From positions 1-15,199 of the forward strand of contig CAMBCD010000030.1 of NCBI GenBank assembly GCA_945863085.1: DNA of 15,199 nt, given 5' to 3'. Both the position numbers and the translations under genes were made by a program. Under the pieces are notes generated by a model, which did not search any database, was not told the DNA's origin, and saw only the letters and a program-made list of their open reading frames with translations. This document shows positions 1 to 7,362 of this stretch, piece after piece (the stretch's first letter is position 1; each line of letters opens with the position of its first letter). Source of the DNA: Bordetella parapertussis (lineage in GTDB: Bacteria; Pseudomonadota; Gammaproteobacteria; Burkholderiales; SG8-41).

Positions 1-38
1 GCCGCGGTCCATATGCTGTGACGCTGCGGTCAGGCTGG

Positions 39-44
39 TATAGT
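39..44 (+). promoter_or_regulatory. Possible sigma70 -10 element upstream of the first Bug gene
   Basis: TATAGT lies 39 bases before the start codon and matches the -10 consensus at four or five positions. The best upstream partner is TGTGAC at 17-22 with a 16-base spacer, which is a weak -35. This is a candidate by pattern only, and an upstream operon outside the window could drive the gene instead. Confidence 0.25.
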
Positions 45-83
45 TCACGCCCCGACTTTGACCGGAACCGGTCTGGAGAACCC

Positions 84-1070
84 ATGAAATTGTTGACAGG
101 CATTTTCGCGGCCATCCTCTGCGCACCGCTGCTTGCAGTGCATGCGGCACAGTCACGCGCAGTCCCCGATGGTGAATATCCGGTCAAACCGATCCGCATC
201 CTGGTGGGCTTTACGCCGGGCGGCGGGCCGGACATTACCGCGCGTTATATCGCGCAGAAACTGATCGAGGAATTGAAGCAGCAGGTCATCGTCGACAACC
301 GTCCGGGTGCCGGCGGCACGATCGCCGCCAATCTTGCGGCAACGGCGAACCCCGACGGGTACACGCTGCTGTCGGTGTCTTCGGCCCATGCGGTGGCGCC
401 GGCCATTTATGAAAAACTTCCTTACGACGCGCGCCGCGACCTCGCCGGCATTTCGCTGACCGCCGTTTCGAAATATGTGCTGGTGGCGGCGCCGGCGTCC
501 GGGTTCAAGAGCACCAGGGACCTGCTCGCCGCGGCACGGGCGAAACCGGGGCAGCTGAATTTTTCATCGGCAGGCACCGGCAGCGGCACCCACTTCGCCG
601 CGGAACAACTGAAAAGCATGGCGAAAATCGATGTCGTGCACATCCCGTTCAAGGGCATTCCCGAAGCAGTGACCGAAGCGATGACCGGCCGGGTGCAGTT
701 TTTCATGGCGCCGATCGCCAATGCGCTGAGCCTGATCCGCGAGGGCAGGCTGGCGGGGCTGGGCGTATCGTCGCTGCAGCGTGATGCGCTGCTGCCGAAC
801 GTGCCGACCATCGCCGAGTCGGGTGTTCCCGGCTACGATGCCGTACTGTGGTTCGGCCTGCTGACTGCGGCACAGACGCCACGGCCGCTGATCAATACGC
901 TGAACCGCGAAATCATGCGCATCCTTGGTGATCCTGAACTGCGCAAACGCTGGGCACCGATCGGCCTCGAACCCAGGCCGACCTCGCCGGCGGATTTTGA
1001 CAAGCAGATCGCCGCAGACATCGCAACTTTCACCCGGCTTGCCAAGGCCGGCAACATCAAAGCGCAATAA
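84..1070 (+). CDS. Bug/TctC family tripartite tricarboxylate transporter substrate-binding protein
   Basis: A periplasmic binding protein of 328 residues, the usual size for the Bug (TctC) family, whose members bind small carboxylates in the periplasm and normally deliver them to TctA/TctB permeases. The ATG at 84 is chosen over an in-frame codon further upstream because it follows a GGAGAA ribosome site and opens a signal peptide (hydrophobic core about residues 4-18, cleavage near AVHAA, residues 18-22). Family marks are PGGGPD at 45-50 with the ligand-loop Asp50, VDNRPGAGG at 70-78, PDGYTL at 90-95 and PTIAESGVPGY at 241-251. The hydrolase gene starts 16 bases downstream, so the two are probably co-transcribed. 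No permease gene is nearby. The family is certain; the ligand is unknown. Confidence 0.95.
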   Translation: MKLLTGIFAAILCAPLLAVHAAQSRAVPDGEYPVKPIRILVGFTPGGGPDITARYIAQKLIEELKQQVIVDNRPGAGGTIAANLAATANPDGYTLLSVSSAHAVAPAIYEKLPYDARRDLAGISLTAVSKYVLVAAPASGFKSTRDLLAAARAKPGQLNFSSAGTGSGTHFAAEQLKSMAKIDVVHIPFKGIPEAVTEAMTGRVQFFMAPIANALSLIREGRLAGLGVSSLQRDALLPNVPTIAESGVPGYDAVLWFGLLTAAQTPRPLINTLNREIMRILGDPELRKRWAPIGLEPRPTSPADFDKQIAADIATFTRLAKAGNIKAQ

Positions 1071-1086
1071 AAAACAGGAGCTGCAG

Positions 1087-1875
1087 ATGAAAATAAAAAC
1101 CAACGGCATCGAAATCAATTGCTTGGTCGAGGGTCAGGGCCCATGGGTGACGATGTCGCATTCGCTGGCCTGCAATCTGTCGATGTGGGATCCGCAGATG
1201 GACATGCTGAAAAAAAGCTACAAGGTGCTGCGCTTCGATACCCGTGGCCACGGCGCGAGCAGCGCTCCCGAAGGTTCGTACACGCTTGAACAGATGGCGG
1301 ATGACCTGCATGGCCTGTTTGCCGAGCTCGGCATCAAACGCACGCACTGGGTCGGCCTGTCGATGGGCGGCATGATCGGGGAAACCTATGCGTTGAAATA
1401 TCCCGGCGTGTTCCAGAGCATGGTGCTGGCCGACACCACCAGCCGCCGCCCGCCAAACGCCGAGCAGATGTGGGGCGACCGTGTGCGCATGGCGCGGGAA
1501 AAAGGCATGGATGCGCTGGTCGAGGGCACGCTGGCCCGCTGGTTCACCGGGCCCTACAGCAAGGCGCATCCGGAAGTGATGGCGCGCATCGGCGACAACA
1601 TCCGCGACACGCCGGTGGCGGGATTTGCCGGCTGTTGTGACGCCATTGCCAAAATCGACGTGCTCGACCGCTTGAAGGAAATCGACTGCCCGGCGCTGGT
1701 CATCGTCGGCGACCAGGACCATGGCACGCCGCCGGAGATGGCGCAGCAGATCCACGCCAATCTGCGCGGCTCCGAACTGCTGATCATTCCGTCAGCCGCG
1801 CACCTGTCGAATGTCGAGCAGCCGGAGATTTTCAGCAAGGCGCTGGGCAAATTCCTCGACAAACACTCCCGCTGA
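1087..1875 (+). CDS. Alpha/beta hydrolase, 3-oxoadipate enol-lactonase-like
   Basis: A cytoplasmic alpha/beta-fold hydrolase of 262 residues with no signal peptide. The ATG at 1087 follows an AGGAG site (1077-1081) and starts exactly where family homology begins. Visible features are the oxyanion-side segment around HSLACNLSMWDPQ (25-37), DTRGHGAS at 51-58, the nucleophile elbow GLSMGG with Ser92, the acid in VGDQDHGTP (Asp211) and His239 in AAHLSNVEQP. The whole triad is therefore intact. The DTRGHG and HLSNVEQP signatures resemble PcaD, the enol-lactonase of the beta-ketoadipate pathway, but no other pca genes are present, so a related lactone or ester is equally likely. It follows the Bug gene by 16 bases, suggesting that the imported compound or a derivative is its substrate. 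This substrate link is inference. Confidence 0.9.
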   Translation: MKIKTNGIEINCLVEGQGPWVTMSHSLACNLSMWDPQMDMLKKSYKVLRFDTRGHGASSAPEGSYTLEQMADDLHGLFAELGIKRTHWVGLSMGGMIGETYALKYPGVFQSMVLADTTSRRPPNAEQMWGDRVRMAREKGMDALVEGTLARWFTGPYSKAHPEVMARIGDNIRDTPVAGFAGCCDAIAKIDVLDRLKEIDCPALVIVGDQDHGTPPEMAQQIHANLRGSELLIIPSAAHLSNVEQPEIFSKALGKFLDKHSR

Positions 1876-1884
1876 TGAACTGCC

Positions 1885-2535
1885 TCAGCGCGGCACGGCG
1901 AGTTGACGGGCTGCGCTGATCTCGCCACTCAGTGTTGTTGCGGCAGCCAGCGTGTTTTCGCGCAGCGATTTGATTTCTGCGGGGGTGATCAGCAAGCCTT
2001 CGGGCGCGAGTGTATCCAGCGCCTTGCGCGCTTCGGGCAGGGAATCGGCGATTTTGCCGTGGGCGTCGACCGTGCGCTGGAATTCGCGGTAGTCCTGCTC
2101 GAGGGCGTTTTTCAGCTGGACGGCCTTGCCGGTCCAGTCCGCGGTGCTGCGATCGCCCATATGCGCGCGGAAAGCAGTGATGCCTGCGCCGATTTTTGTG
2201 CGCAGCTGCAGCATCATTGTCTGCCGGCGCAGAAGTTCGCGCACGGTCAGCAGGTAGCCGTCGGCGCCGGCAGCAAGTTGCTGTATTCGTCCCGTGGCGG
2301 TGCCGCGCAAGGCCATCAGTTCCTGGTCGACGCGTTCCGTGCTGGATGCGACCGCTTTGCTGTCGGCGGGTGTCGCAATCGCAGCATCACGCAGTGCGCG
2401 GGTGGCGTTATCAATGCGTGCCAGCGTGGCTTCCTGCAGTTTCCGGGTCTGGTGCCGGTCCCAGGCCACGCCTGCGGCGATGGCGGCAATGACCAGCAGC
2501 ACCAGGCCGAACAGCATATTGCGCTTGCTCATCAT
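1885..2535 (-). CDS. Membrane-anchored helical protein of unknown function
   Basis: I do not recognise a named family. The 216-residue product has a short basic N-terminus, one transmembrane helix (about residues 7-25) and then a long, largely helical, charged region rich in Ala, Leu, Glu, Arg and Gln. Likely coiled-coil stretches are near 30-55, 65-115 and 135-180. This suggests an inner-membrane anchor with a periplasmic helical bundle, as in sensor or chemoreceptor ligand domains, but no HAMP, kinase or signalling domain follows. The start at 2535 is preferred over the in-frame ATG at 2550 because GGAGAG lies seven bases upstream of it. The gene ends nine bases from the end of the hydrolase gene (convergent) and is divergent from the ABC exporter. 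It could be an accessory to the exporter, but only position supports that. Confidence 0.75.
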   Translation of the reverse strand: MMSKRNMLFGLVLLVIAAIAAGVAWDRHQTRKLQEATLARIDNATRALRDAAIATPADSKAVASSTERVDQELMALRGTATGRIQQLAAGADGYLLTVRELLRRQTMMLQLRTKIGAGITAFRAHMGDRSTADWTGKAVQLKNALEQDYREFQRTVDAHGKIADSLPEARKALDTLAPEGLLITPAEIKSLRENTLAAATTLSGEISAARQLAVPR

Positions 2536-2596
2536 GGTATGGCTCTCCATACAGGTTCATGCAAATCATGAATGACCGGAATGATAGGATAGTCCG

Positions 2597-4381
2597 ATGG
2601 TTAAAGTGAACACTGCAGTTCCTGTCGCCGGTAATCCGGCGCAGCTCCGGCGCCTGCTGCGTTTTCTCGCGCCCTACCGCTGGCGCGTCGCCGGTGCGCT
2701 GATTGCGCTGGTGACCGCGGCCGGTTGTGTGCTGGCGCTGGGGCAGGGCCTGCGTTTTGTCATTGATTCCGGTTTTGGCAGCGGCAATCCGGCGATGCTC
2801 AACACCGCGCTCGCCGGGGTGATCGCGGTGGCCGTGGTGCTGTCGGTGGCGACCTTCACGCGGTTTTACCTGATGATGAGTGTCGGCGAGCGGGTCATTG
2901 CCGATCTGCGGCGCGCGGTGTTTGCCCATGCGCTGACCCTGTCGCCGGCGTTTTTTGACGCCACGCGCACCGGCGATATCGTGTCGCGGCTGACCAATGA
3001 CAGCGACCAGTTGCGCCAGGTCATCGGTTTCGGCCTGTCGATGTTCCTGCGCAACGGGCTGATGATGATCGGCGCCCTGGTGCTGCTGTTCACCACCAGT
3101 CCGAAACTGGCGGCACTGATCGTGCTCGGCGTGCCGGCGACGCTGATTCCCATACTGCTGGTCGGCCGCCGTGTGCGCAGATTGTCACGCGCCAACCAGG
3201 ATCGTGTTGCCGAAGTGTCCTCGCATGTCGATGAAGCCATGCATGAAATCCGCACCGTGCAGGCCTACGGGCATGAAGGGCGCACGCGCGATGCCTTTGA
3301 TGCTGCAACCGAGGCGGCTTATGACGCCGGCGTCGACCGCATCCGCGTCAAGGCCTGGCTGATTGCGTCGGTGATGCTGATTGCCTTCTGCGCGGTGGGC
3401 GTGATCCTGTGGATCGGCGGCCACGACGTGCTCGAAGGACGGCTGACGGCCGGCCAGTTGTCGGCCTTCGTGTTCTACGCGGGTATCGTCGCCAGCGGCG
3501 CCGGCACCTTGTCCGAGGTGTGGGGTGAAATCCAGCGCGCGGCGGGCGCCACCGAGCGCCTGATGGAATTGCTCGACACAAAGCCGGAGCTGACCGCCGC
3601 CGCGCCGCGCATCGAACTGCCGGCGCGGGTCAGGGGCGCGATCCGTTTTGAGAATGTGAATTTTGCCTATCCGACGCGGCTTGATGCCGCCGCACTGGCG
3701 GCGCTGTCTTTCGAGGTGCATCCCGGGGAACGCGTGGCGCTGGTCGGTCCGTCAGGCGCCGGCAAAACCACAATTTTTGCGCTGCTGCTGCGTTTTTATG
3801 ATCCGCAGTCGGGCCGCATCCTGATCGACGGCGCCGATACCCGGCACTGCGATCCGCTGGCGCTGCGGCGCCTGATTGCACTGGTGTCGCAGGATCCGGT
3901 GATTTTCGCGGCCAGCGTCACCGAAAACGTGCGCTTCGGCCGGCCCGGTGCGACGCAGGACGAAGTGCGCGCGGCCTGTATTGCCGCGCATGCGATGGAA
4001 TTCATCGAACGCTTGCCGCAGGGCTTTGATACCGATCTCGGTGAACGCGGCGTCCGGCTGTCGGGCGGGCAGCGCCAGCGCCTGTCGATCGCGCGTGCCT
4101 TGCTCGCAGACCGGCCAATCCTGCGGCTCGACGAGGCGACCAGTTCGCTTGATGCAGAAAGCGAGCGCCAGGTCGCGGCAGCGCTGGAAAAACTCGCCAG
4201 CGGCCGCACCACGCTGGTGATCGCGCACCGCCTGGCGACGGTACGCAACGCCGACCGCATCCTGGTGCTTGACCGCGGCCGCCTGCATTCAACCGGAACA
4301 CACGATGAACTGCTGCGCGCCGACGGTCTGTATGCCCATCTGGCGCGGCTGCAGTTCATGCACGAGAGTGAGTCGGCGTGA
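2597..4381 (+). CDS. MsbA-type ABC exporter, fused permease and ATPase
   Basis: A half-transporter of 594 residues, typical for MsbA-related exporters, expected to work as a homodimer in the inner membrane. The membrane domain covers roughly residues 25-320, with hydrophobic segments near 32-52, 70-92, 146-166, 170-190 and 255-275. The ATPase domain follows from about 348. It has Walker A GPSGAGKTT (384-392, Lys390), Q-loop Gln432, signature LSGGQ (488-492), Walker B ending LDE (511-513), D-loop SSLD (516-519) and H-loop His544. All catalytic parts are present. The one oddity is Arg510 inside the normally hydrophobic Walker B strand. The ATG at 2597 has AGGA seven bases upstream. The substrate could be lipid, lipopolysaccharide or a drug; nothing nearby decides. 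The arrangement fits the MsbA-related (TIGR02204-like) group by recollection. Confidence 0.95.
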   Translation: MVKVNTAVPVAGNPAQLRRLLRFLAPYRWRVAGALIALVTAAGCVLALGQGLRFVIDSGFGSGNPAMLNTALAGVIAVAVVLSVATFTRFYLMMSVGERVIADLRRAVFAHALTLSPAFFDATRTGDIVSRLTNDSDQLRQVIGFGLSMFLRNGLMMIGALVLLFTTSPKLAALIVLGVPATLIPILLVGRRVRRLSRANQDRVAEVSSHVDEAMHEIRTVQAYGHEGRTRDAFDAATEAAYDAGVDRIRVKAWLIASVMLIAFCAVGVILWIGGHDVLEGRLTAGQLSAFVFYAGIVASGAGTLSEVWGEIQRAAGATERLMELLDTKPELTAAAPRIELPARVRGAIRFENVNFAYPTRLDAAALAALSFEVHPGERVALVGPSGAGKTTIFALLLRFYDPQSGRILIDGADTRHCDPLALRRLIALVSQDPVIFAASVTENVRFGRPGATQDEVRAACIAAHAMEFIERLPQGFDTDLGERGVRLSGGQRQRLSIARALLADRPILRLDEATSSLDAESERQVAAALEKLASGRTTLVIAHRLATVRNADRILVLDRGRLHSTGTHDELLRADGLYAHLARLQFMHESESA

Positions 4382-4396
4382 AACCGAAATTCGATC

Positions 4397-4553
4397 ACCG
4401 CCAAGCCGCCAAGAGCGCCAAGAAAAAATAAAAAAAGGTAGTGCCGCGCCAACGTGACTGTCCCGGGTTTTATTCCCGATTAATCCTGCAATCCCGTTAA
4501 ATCCTGTTCTTGCCGGTTTTATTAATTGTTGAAGTTCGTGGCGGCTTGGCGGT
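4397..4553. repeat. Composite intergenic repeat with 14-bp inverted ends
   Basis: This fills most of the 183-base gap between the convergent exporter and SDR genes. The left end ACCGCCAAGCCGCC (4397-4410) and the right end GGCGGCTTGGCGGT (4540-4553) are perfect inverted copies. The left end continues into three CGCCAAG units (4399, 4407 and 4416) followed by an A-rich run. The interior holds three AATCCYG units (4482, 4490 and 4500) and a CCCGGG palindrome. Phrases of both kinds recur between genes in many environmental proteobacteria as I recall them, so this is probably one copy of a dispersed, possibly mobile, non-coding element. I see no open reading frame of substance inside it. Confidence 0.65.
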
Positions 4554-4564
4554 AAAAGAACTTT

Positions 4565-5314
4565 TTAAAACATCTGCTGGCCGCCATCCACATAGATCAA
4601 CTGTCCGCTGATCATCGCCGCTACCGGCGTACACAGATAACGCACGATGCCGGCCACTTCCTCCGGTTCCGAACGCCGCCCCATCGGCACGTTGGAAACG
4701 GGGGCGCGTTCCGAGCGATCAGCGGCACGCGCGGTGTCCATCTGCCCCGGCGCCACACAATTGACGTTGATCTTGTATTCGCCGAATTCCTTGGCCAGCG
4801 CGCGGGTCATGCCCCACAGGCCGTGTTTGCCGACCGAGCCGTGCACGCGTTTTTTGGCGCCGGACAATGCGGTCATGCCGCCGAGGGTGACGATGCTGCC
4901 GCCGCCCGCCTTGATCATCGAAGGCAGGCAGGCCTTGACGCAGTGGAAGGAGCCGTCCAGCGTGATCGACAGCAGGCTGCGCCATTCCTCGAAACTCATG
5001 TCGATGAACGCGGTTTCCTTTCGGATCGAGGCGTTGAGAATCAGGATATCGATCCTGCCATAACGTTTGATAATGTCTGCCGTCATGGCGTTGACGGCAG
5101 CGCCGTCGGCGATGTCGGCCATGAATACATCCGCCTTGCCGCCGGCGGCGCGGATTTCCTGCGCGACGGCTTCTGCATCCGCCTTGGCTGCGCGGGCGTT
5201 CACCGCTACCGTGGCGCCGGCTTCTGCCAGTGCGATTGCAATGGCACGTCCGATGTTGCGTGCCGCGCCGGTGACCAGCGCCACCTTGCCTGCGAGTTCT
5301 TTGCCTGCTGCCAT
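4565..5314 (-). CDS. Short-chain dehydrogenase/reductase family protein with non-canonical active site
   Basis: A Rossmann-fold protein of 249 residues, standard SDR length. Nucleotide-binding features are retained: TGAARNIG (15-22), the ADI segment (66-68), NAS (94-96) in place of NAG, and the C-terminal SGQLIYVDGG (236-245). The catalytic tetrad is not. By alignment Asn becomes Thr118, Ser becomes a Gly at 145/146, and Tyr of YxxxK becomes Gly159, while Lys163 remains. His158 and Arg156 sit next to the missing Tyr. The protein is otherwise intact, so this looks like a divergent subfamily rather than decay. A GGAGGT site at 5320-5325 (minus strand) fixes the start. It diverges from the second Bug gene. 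Classical ketoacyl reductase activity should not be assumed. Confidence 0.9.
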   Translation of the reverse strand: MAAGKELAGKVALVTGAARNIGRAIAIALAEAGATVAVNARAAKADAEAVAQEIRAAGGKADVFMADIADGAAVNAMTADIIKRYGRIDILILNASIRKETAFIDMSFEEWRSLLSITLDGSFHCVKACLPSMIKAGGGSIVTLGGMTALSGAKKRVHGSVGKHGLWGMTRALAKEFGEYKINVNCVAPGQMDTARAADRSERAPVSNVPMGRRSEPEEVAGIVRYLCTPVAAMISGQLIYVDGGQQMF

Positions 5315-5426
5315 GCCCCACCTCCGGAATTGAATTCGTGTTTGTTGATCTGTCGTGTCTGACGGCAGATTTTACCGGTAGCCGAATAGGTATTACCATG
5401 CAGTCCCTGAAGCGAGGAGTGCAGTA

Positions 5427-6398
5427 ATGAAAAAAATAATGACCGGATTGTGGTCCGTGATCCTCCTGATGCTGATGGCGCCGCTGGCTGCGGCCCAGGC
5501 CTGGCCCGACAAGCCGGTCCGCGTGATCCTCGCAGTGCCCGCGGGTGCTACGCCGGATGTCACGGCACGGCTGGTATTTCCGGGTGTGTCGCAGCAACTG
5601 GGACAACAACTGGTTGCCGACAACCGTGCCGGCGGCGGCGGTGTGATCGGCGCCGAGATTGCATCGAAGTCCGCGCCAGATGGCTACACGCTGTTCATCA
5701 GCAGTCCCGGTGCATTGACCATCCTGCCGCACCTTCGCAAGAACGTGCCTTACGACACGCTGCGTGATTTTGCGCCGATCAGCCTGATTTCCATCGGGCC
5801 GTTCGTGCTGATGGTGCATCCTTCGGTGCCGGCGAAAAACATCCGGGAACTGATCGCGCTGGCCAAGGCGCAGCCGGGAAAACTCAATTACGCATCCGCC
5901 GGCAACGGGGTGGCCAACCACCTGGCGGGCGAGTTGTTCAAACAGATGACCGGCACCGACATTGTGCACGTGCCGTATAAAGGCGCGCCGCAAGCGGTGA
6001 CCGACGTGGTGGGCGGGCACATGCAGATGATGTTCAATTCGATTTCCCCCATCGTCGGCCATATCAAGGCCGGCCGTGTGCGCGTAATGGGCATTGCCAG
6101 CCTGCAGCGTTCGCCGCAGATGCCCGAACTGCCGACCATCAGTGAATCCGGCGTACCGGGATTCGAAGCGGTAAACTGGTTCGGCATTTTTGCGCCGGCG
6201 AAAACGCCGAAAGCCATCATCAACCGCGTCAATGCCGCAGTGGTGAAGACGGTCAAGAACCCGGAGATGCAGGCGCAGTTCATCAGCCTGGGTGCGGATC
6301 CGGTGGGCAGCAGCGTCGAAGAGTTCACCGCCTTCGTCCATCGCGACCTGGAAAAGTACGCGAAGATCGTCAAGATCTCCGGTGCGAAGATTGACTAA
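5427..6398 (+). CDS. Bug/TctC family substrate-binding protein
   Basis: A second Bug-family periplasmic carboxylate-binding protein, 323 residues. It has a signal peptide with hydrophobic core about residues 7-20 and likely cleavage at LAAA before Gln24. Family marks are ATPD at 41-44 with Asp44, ADNRAGGGG (64-72), PDGYTL (84-89), the HVPYKG turn (181-186) and PTISESGVPGF (236-246). The usual glycine-rich first loop is replaced by AVPAGATPD, so ligand contacts may differ from the protein encoded at 84-1070. GAGGAG (5414-5419) precedes the ATG. The aldolase-fold gene begins 25 bases after its stop, implying one transcript. The 112-base gap to the divergent SDR gene must hold both promoters, but I see no convincing -35/-10 pair there. 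Confidence 0.95.
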   Translation: MKKIMTGLWSVILLMLMAPLAAAQAWPDKPVRVILAVPAGATPDVTARLVFPGVSQQLGQQLVADNRAGGGGVIGAEIASKSAPDGYTLFISSPGALTILPHLRKNVPYDTLRDFAPISLISIGPFVLMVHPSVPAKNIRELIALAKAQPGKLNYASAGNGVANHLAGELFKQMTGTDIVHVPYKGAPQAVTDVVGGHMQMMFNSISPIVGHIKAGRVRVMGIASLQRSPQMPELPTISESGVPGFEAVNWFGIFAPAKTPKAIINRVNAAVVKTVKNPEMQAQFISLGADPVGSSVEEFTAFVHRDLEKYAKIVKISGAKID

Positions 6399-6423
6399 AT
6401 TCATTGACTGACTCCCACTGGAC

Positions 6424-7224
6424 ATGGTCGCCCGCGCCAAACAAAAACATGTAGCCACCCGCGCCGCGCGTCCCCGTACGCTGCGCGCGCGAGTCAGTGC
6501 GGCGGAATGGCAGGTGCGTTGTGAACTGGCGGCAGCGCACCGGCTGGTCGCACATTTTGTCTTTGTGGACATGACCTACAACCACATATCGTTACGGGTG
6601 CCCGGGGAACCGGAGCATTTCCTGGTCAAGGCCGACAACGTGTTCATGGAGCAGGTGACCGCCTCCAATCTGGTCAAGTACGATCTGGAAGGGAGGCAGG
6701 TTGGCAGCTCCGCTTTCAAGGCCAGCCCTGCGGCGTACAACCTGCATGCTGCGGTATTGCGCGCACGGCCCGACATCCATTCCGCCGTACACACCCATTC
6801 GCCGGCGAACCTCGCGGTGTCGGCGCAGCAACACGGCCTGCTGCCGCTGACCCAGCAGGCGATGCGTTTTTACAACCGCATTGCGCGGTATCCAAACGAG
6901 GTCGATGACACCACGCGCGAGGGCGCCGACCAGCTCGCGGCTGCGCTGGGCGCGTATTGGGTGATGCTGCTGGAAAACCACGGCGCACTGGTCTGCGGCG
7001 CCACGCTGCCCGAGGCCTACATCTATCATCATTTTTTCGAGCTGGCCTGCCGTGCGCAGATCGGAGCGCTGGCCGGTGGCGGGAAACTGGTCGTGCCGGA
7101 TCCCGCAGTCTGCGCGGCGCGTGCGGCGAAGTTCGGCCGCATGGGGGTTTACAACTCGGAGAGCCGCGACTGGGTGGCGAGCATGGCGCTGGTCGAGAAG
7201 CTGTACCCGGATTACAAAACTTAG
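6424..7224 (+). CDS. Class II aldolase/adducin-fold protein
   Basis: A 266-residue member of the class II aldolase/adducin fold, a family of cytoplasmic metal-dependent aldolases, epimerases and decarboxylases acting on small hydroxy or sugar-phosphate substrates. Visible landmarks are NHIS (53-56), the metal-binding HTH (123-125) and ENHG with His186, giving all three expected zinc-ligand histidines. The position of the catalytic Glu of fuculose-phosphate aldolase appears to be Ala104, so aldol cleavage by the usual acid/base route is doubtful. The first 22 residues are a basic, low-complexity extension outside the fold. The ATG at 6424 has only a poor ribosome site, so expression may depend on coupling to the Bug gene 25 bases upstream. 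The substrate is unknown, presumably the Bug ligand or its product. Confidence 0.88.
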   Translation: MVARAKQKHVATRAARPRTLRARVSAAEWQVRCELAAAHRLVAHFVFVDMTYNHISLRVPGEPEHFLVKADNVFMEQVTASNLVKYDLEGRQVGSSAFKASPAAYNLHAAVLRARPDIHSAVHTHSPANLAVSAQQHGLLPLTQQAMRFYNRIARYPNEVDDTTREGADQLAAALGAYWVMLLENHGALVCGATLPEAYIYHHFFELACRAQIGALAGGGKLVVPDPAVCAARAAKFGRMGVYNSESRDWVASMALVEKLYPDYKT

Positions 7225-7234
7225 CGGGCTTTAT

Positions 7235-7255
7235 AACTGTGGGCTAACCACAGTT
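7235..7255. terminator. Hairpin after the aldolase-fold gene, possible terminator
   Basis: AACTGTGG (7235-7242) and CCACAGTT (7248-7255) form a perfect 8-bp stem with a GCTAA loop, 10 bases after the stop codon. No T-run follows, so it may be a weak or factor-assisted terminator, or an RNA-stabilising hairpin, rather than a classical intrinsic one. Confidence 0.4.
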
Positions 7256-7354
7256 GTCATCTTGGCGCGCACCGAAGTAAGTCCCCTTGGGGGAGCGCAG
7301 GGATCCAGGAAATTACCGTTGCTGGGCCCCGGCTTTCGCCGGGGTGACGGAATG
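7256..7354. repeat. Intergenic repeat of the GTCATCC...GGGGTGACGG type
   Basis: The gap between the convergent aldolase-fold and hydrolase genes has the look of a widespread proteobacterial intergenic repeat. The left end GTCATCTTGGCG and the right end CGCCGGGGTGAC are imperfect inverted copies (9 of 12 match). Inside are TCCCC-TTG-GGGGA (7282-7294), a GGATCC core and the hairpin CCCCGGC-TTTC-GCCGGGG (7327-7344). It is non-coding. It could help terminate both converging transcripts. The family identity is from memory of similar sequences, not from a search. Confidence 0.6.
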
Positions 7355-7362
7355 GCTGTGTT

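Noticed and set aside
4464..4478. CGGG-loop-CCCG as an intrinsic terminator for the exporter gene
   Set aside because: The stem is only four base pairs with no T-run, too weak to call.
4719..6572. A 617-codon open frame on the minus strand spanning the SDR gene, the spacer and the complement of the second Bug gene
   Set aside because: It is out of frame with the SDR gene and antisense to the Bug gene, its translation is Arg/His-rich low-complexity sequence with no family motif, and it crosses two well-supported genes. It is a by-product of high GC content.
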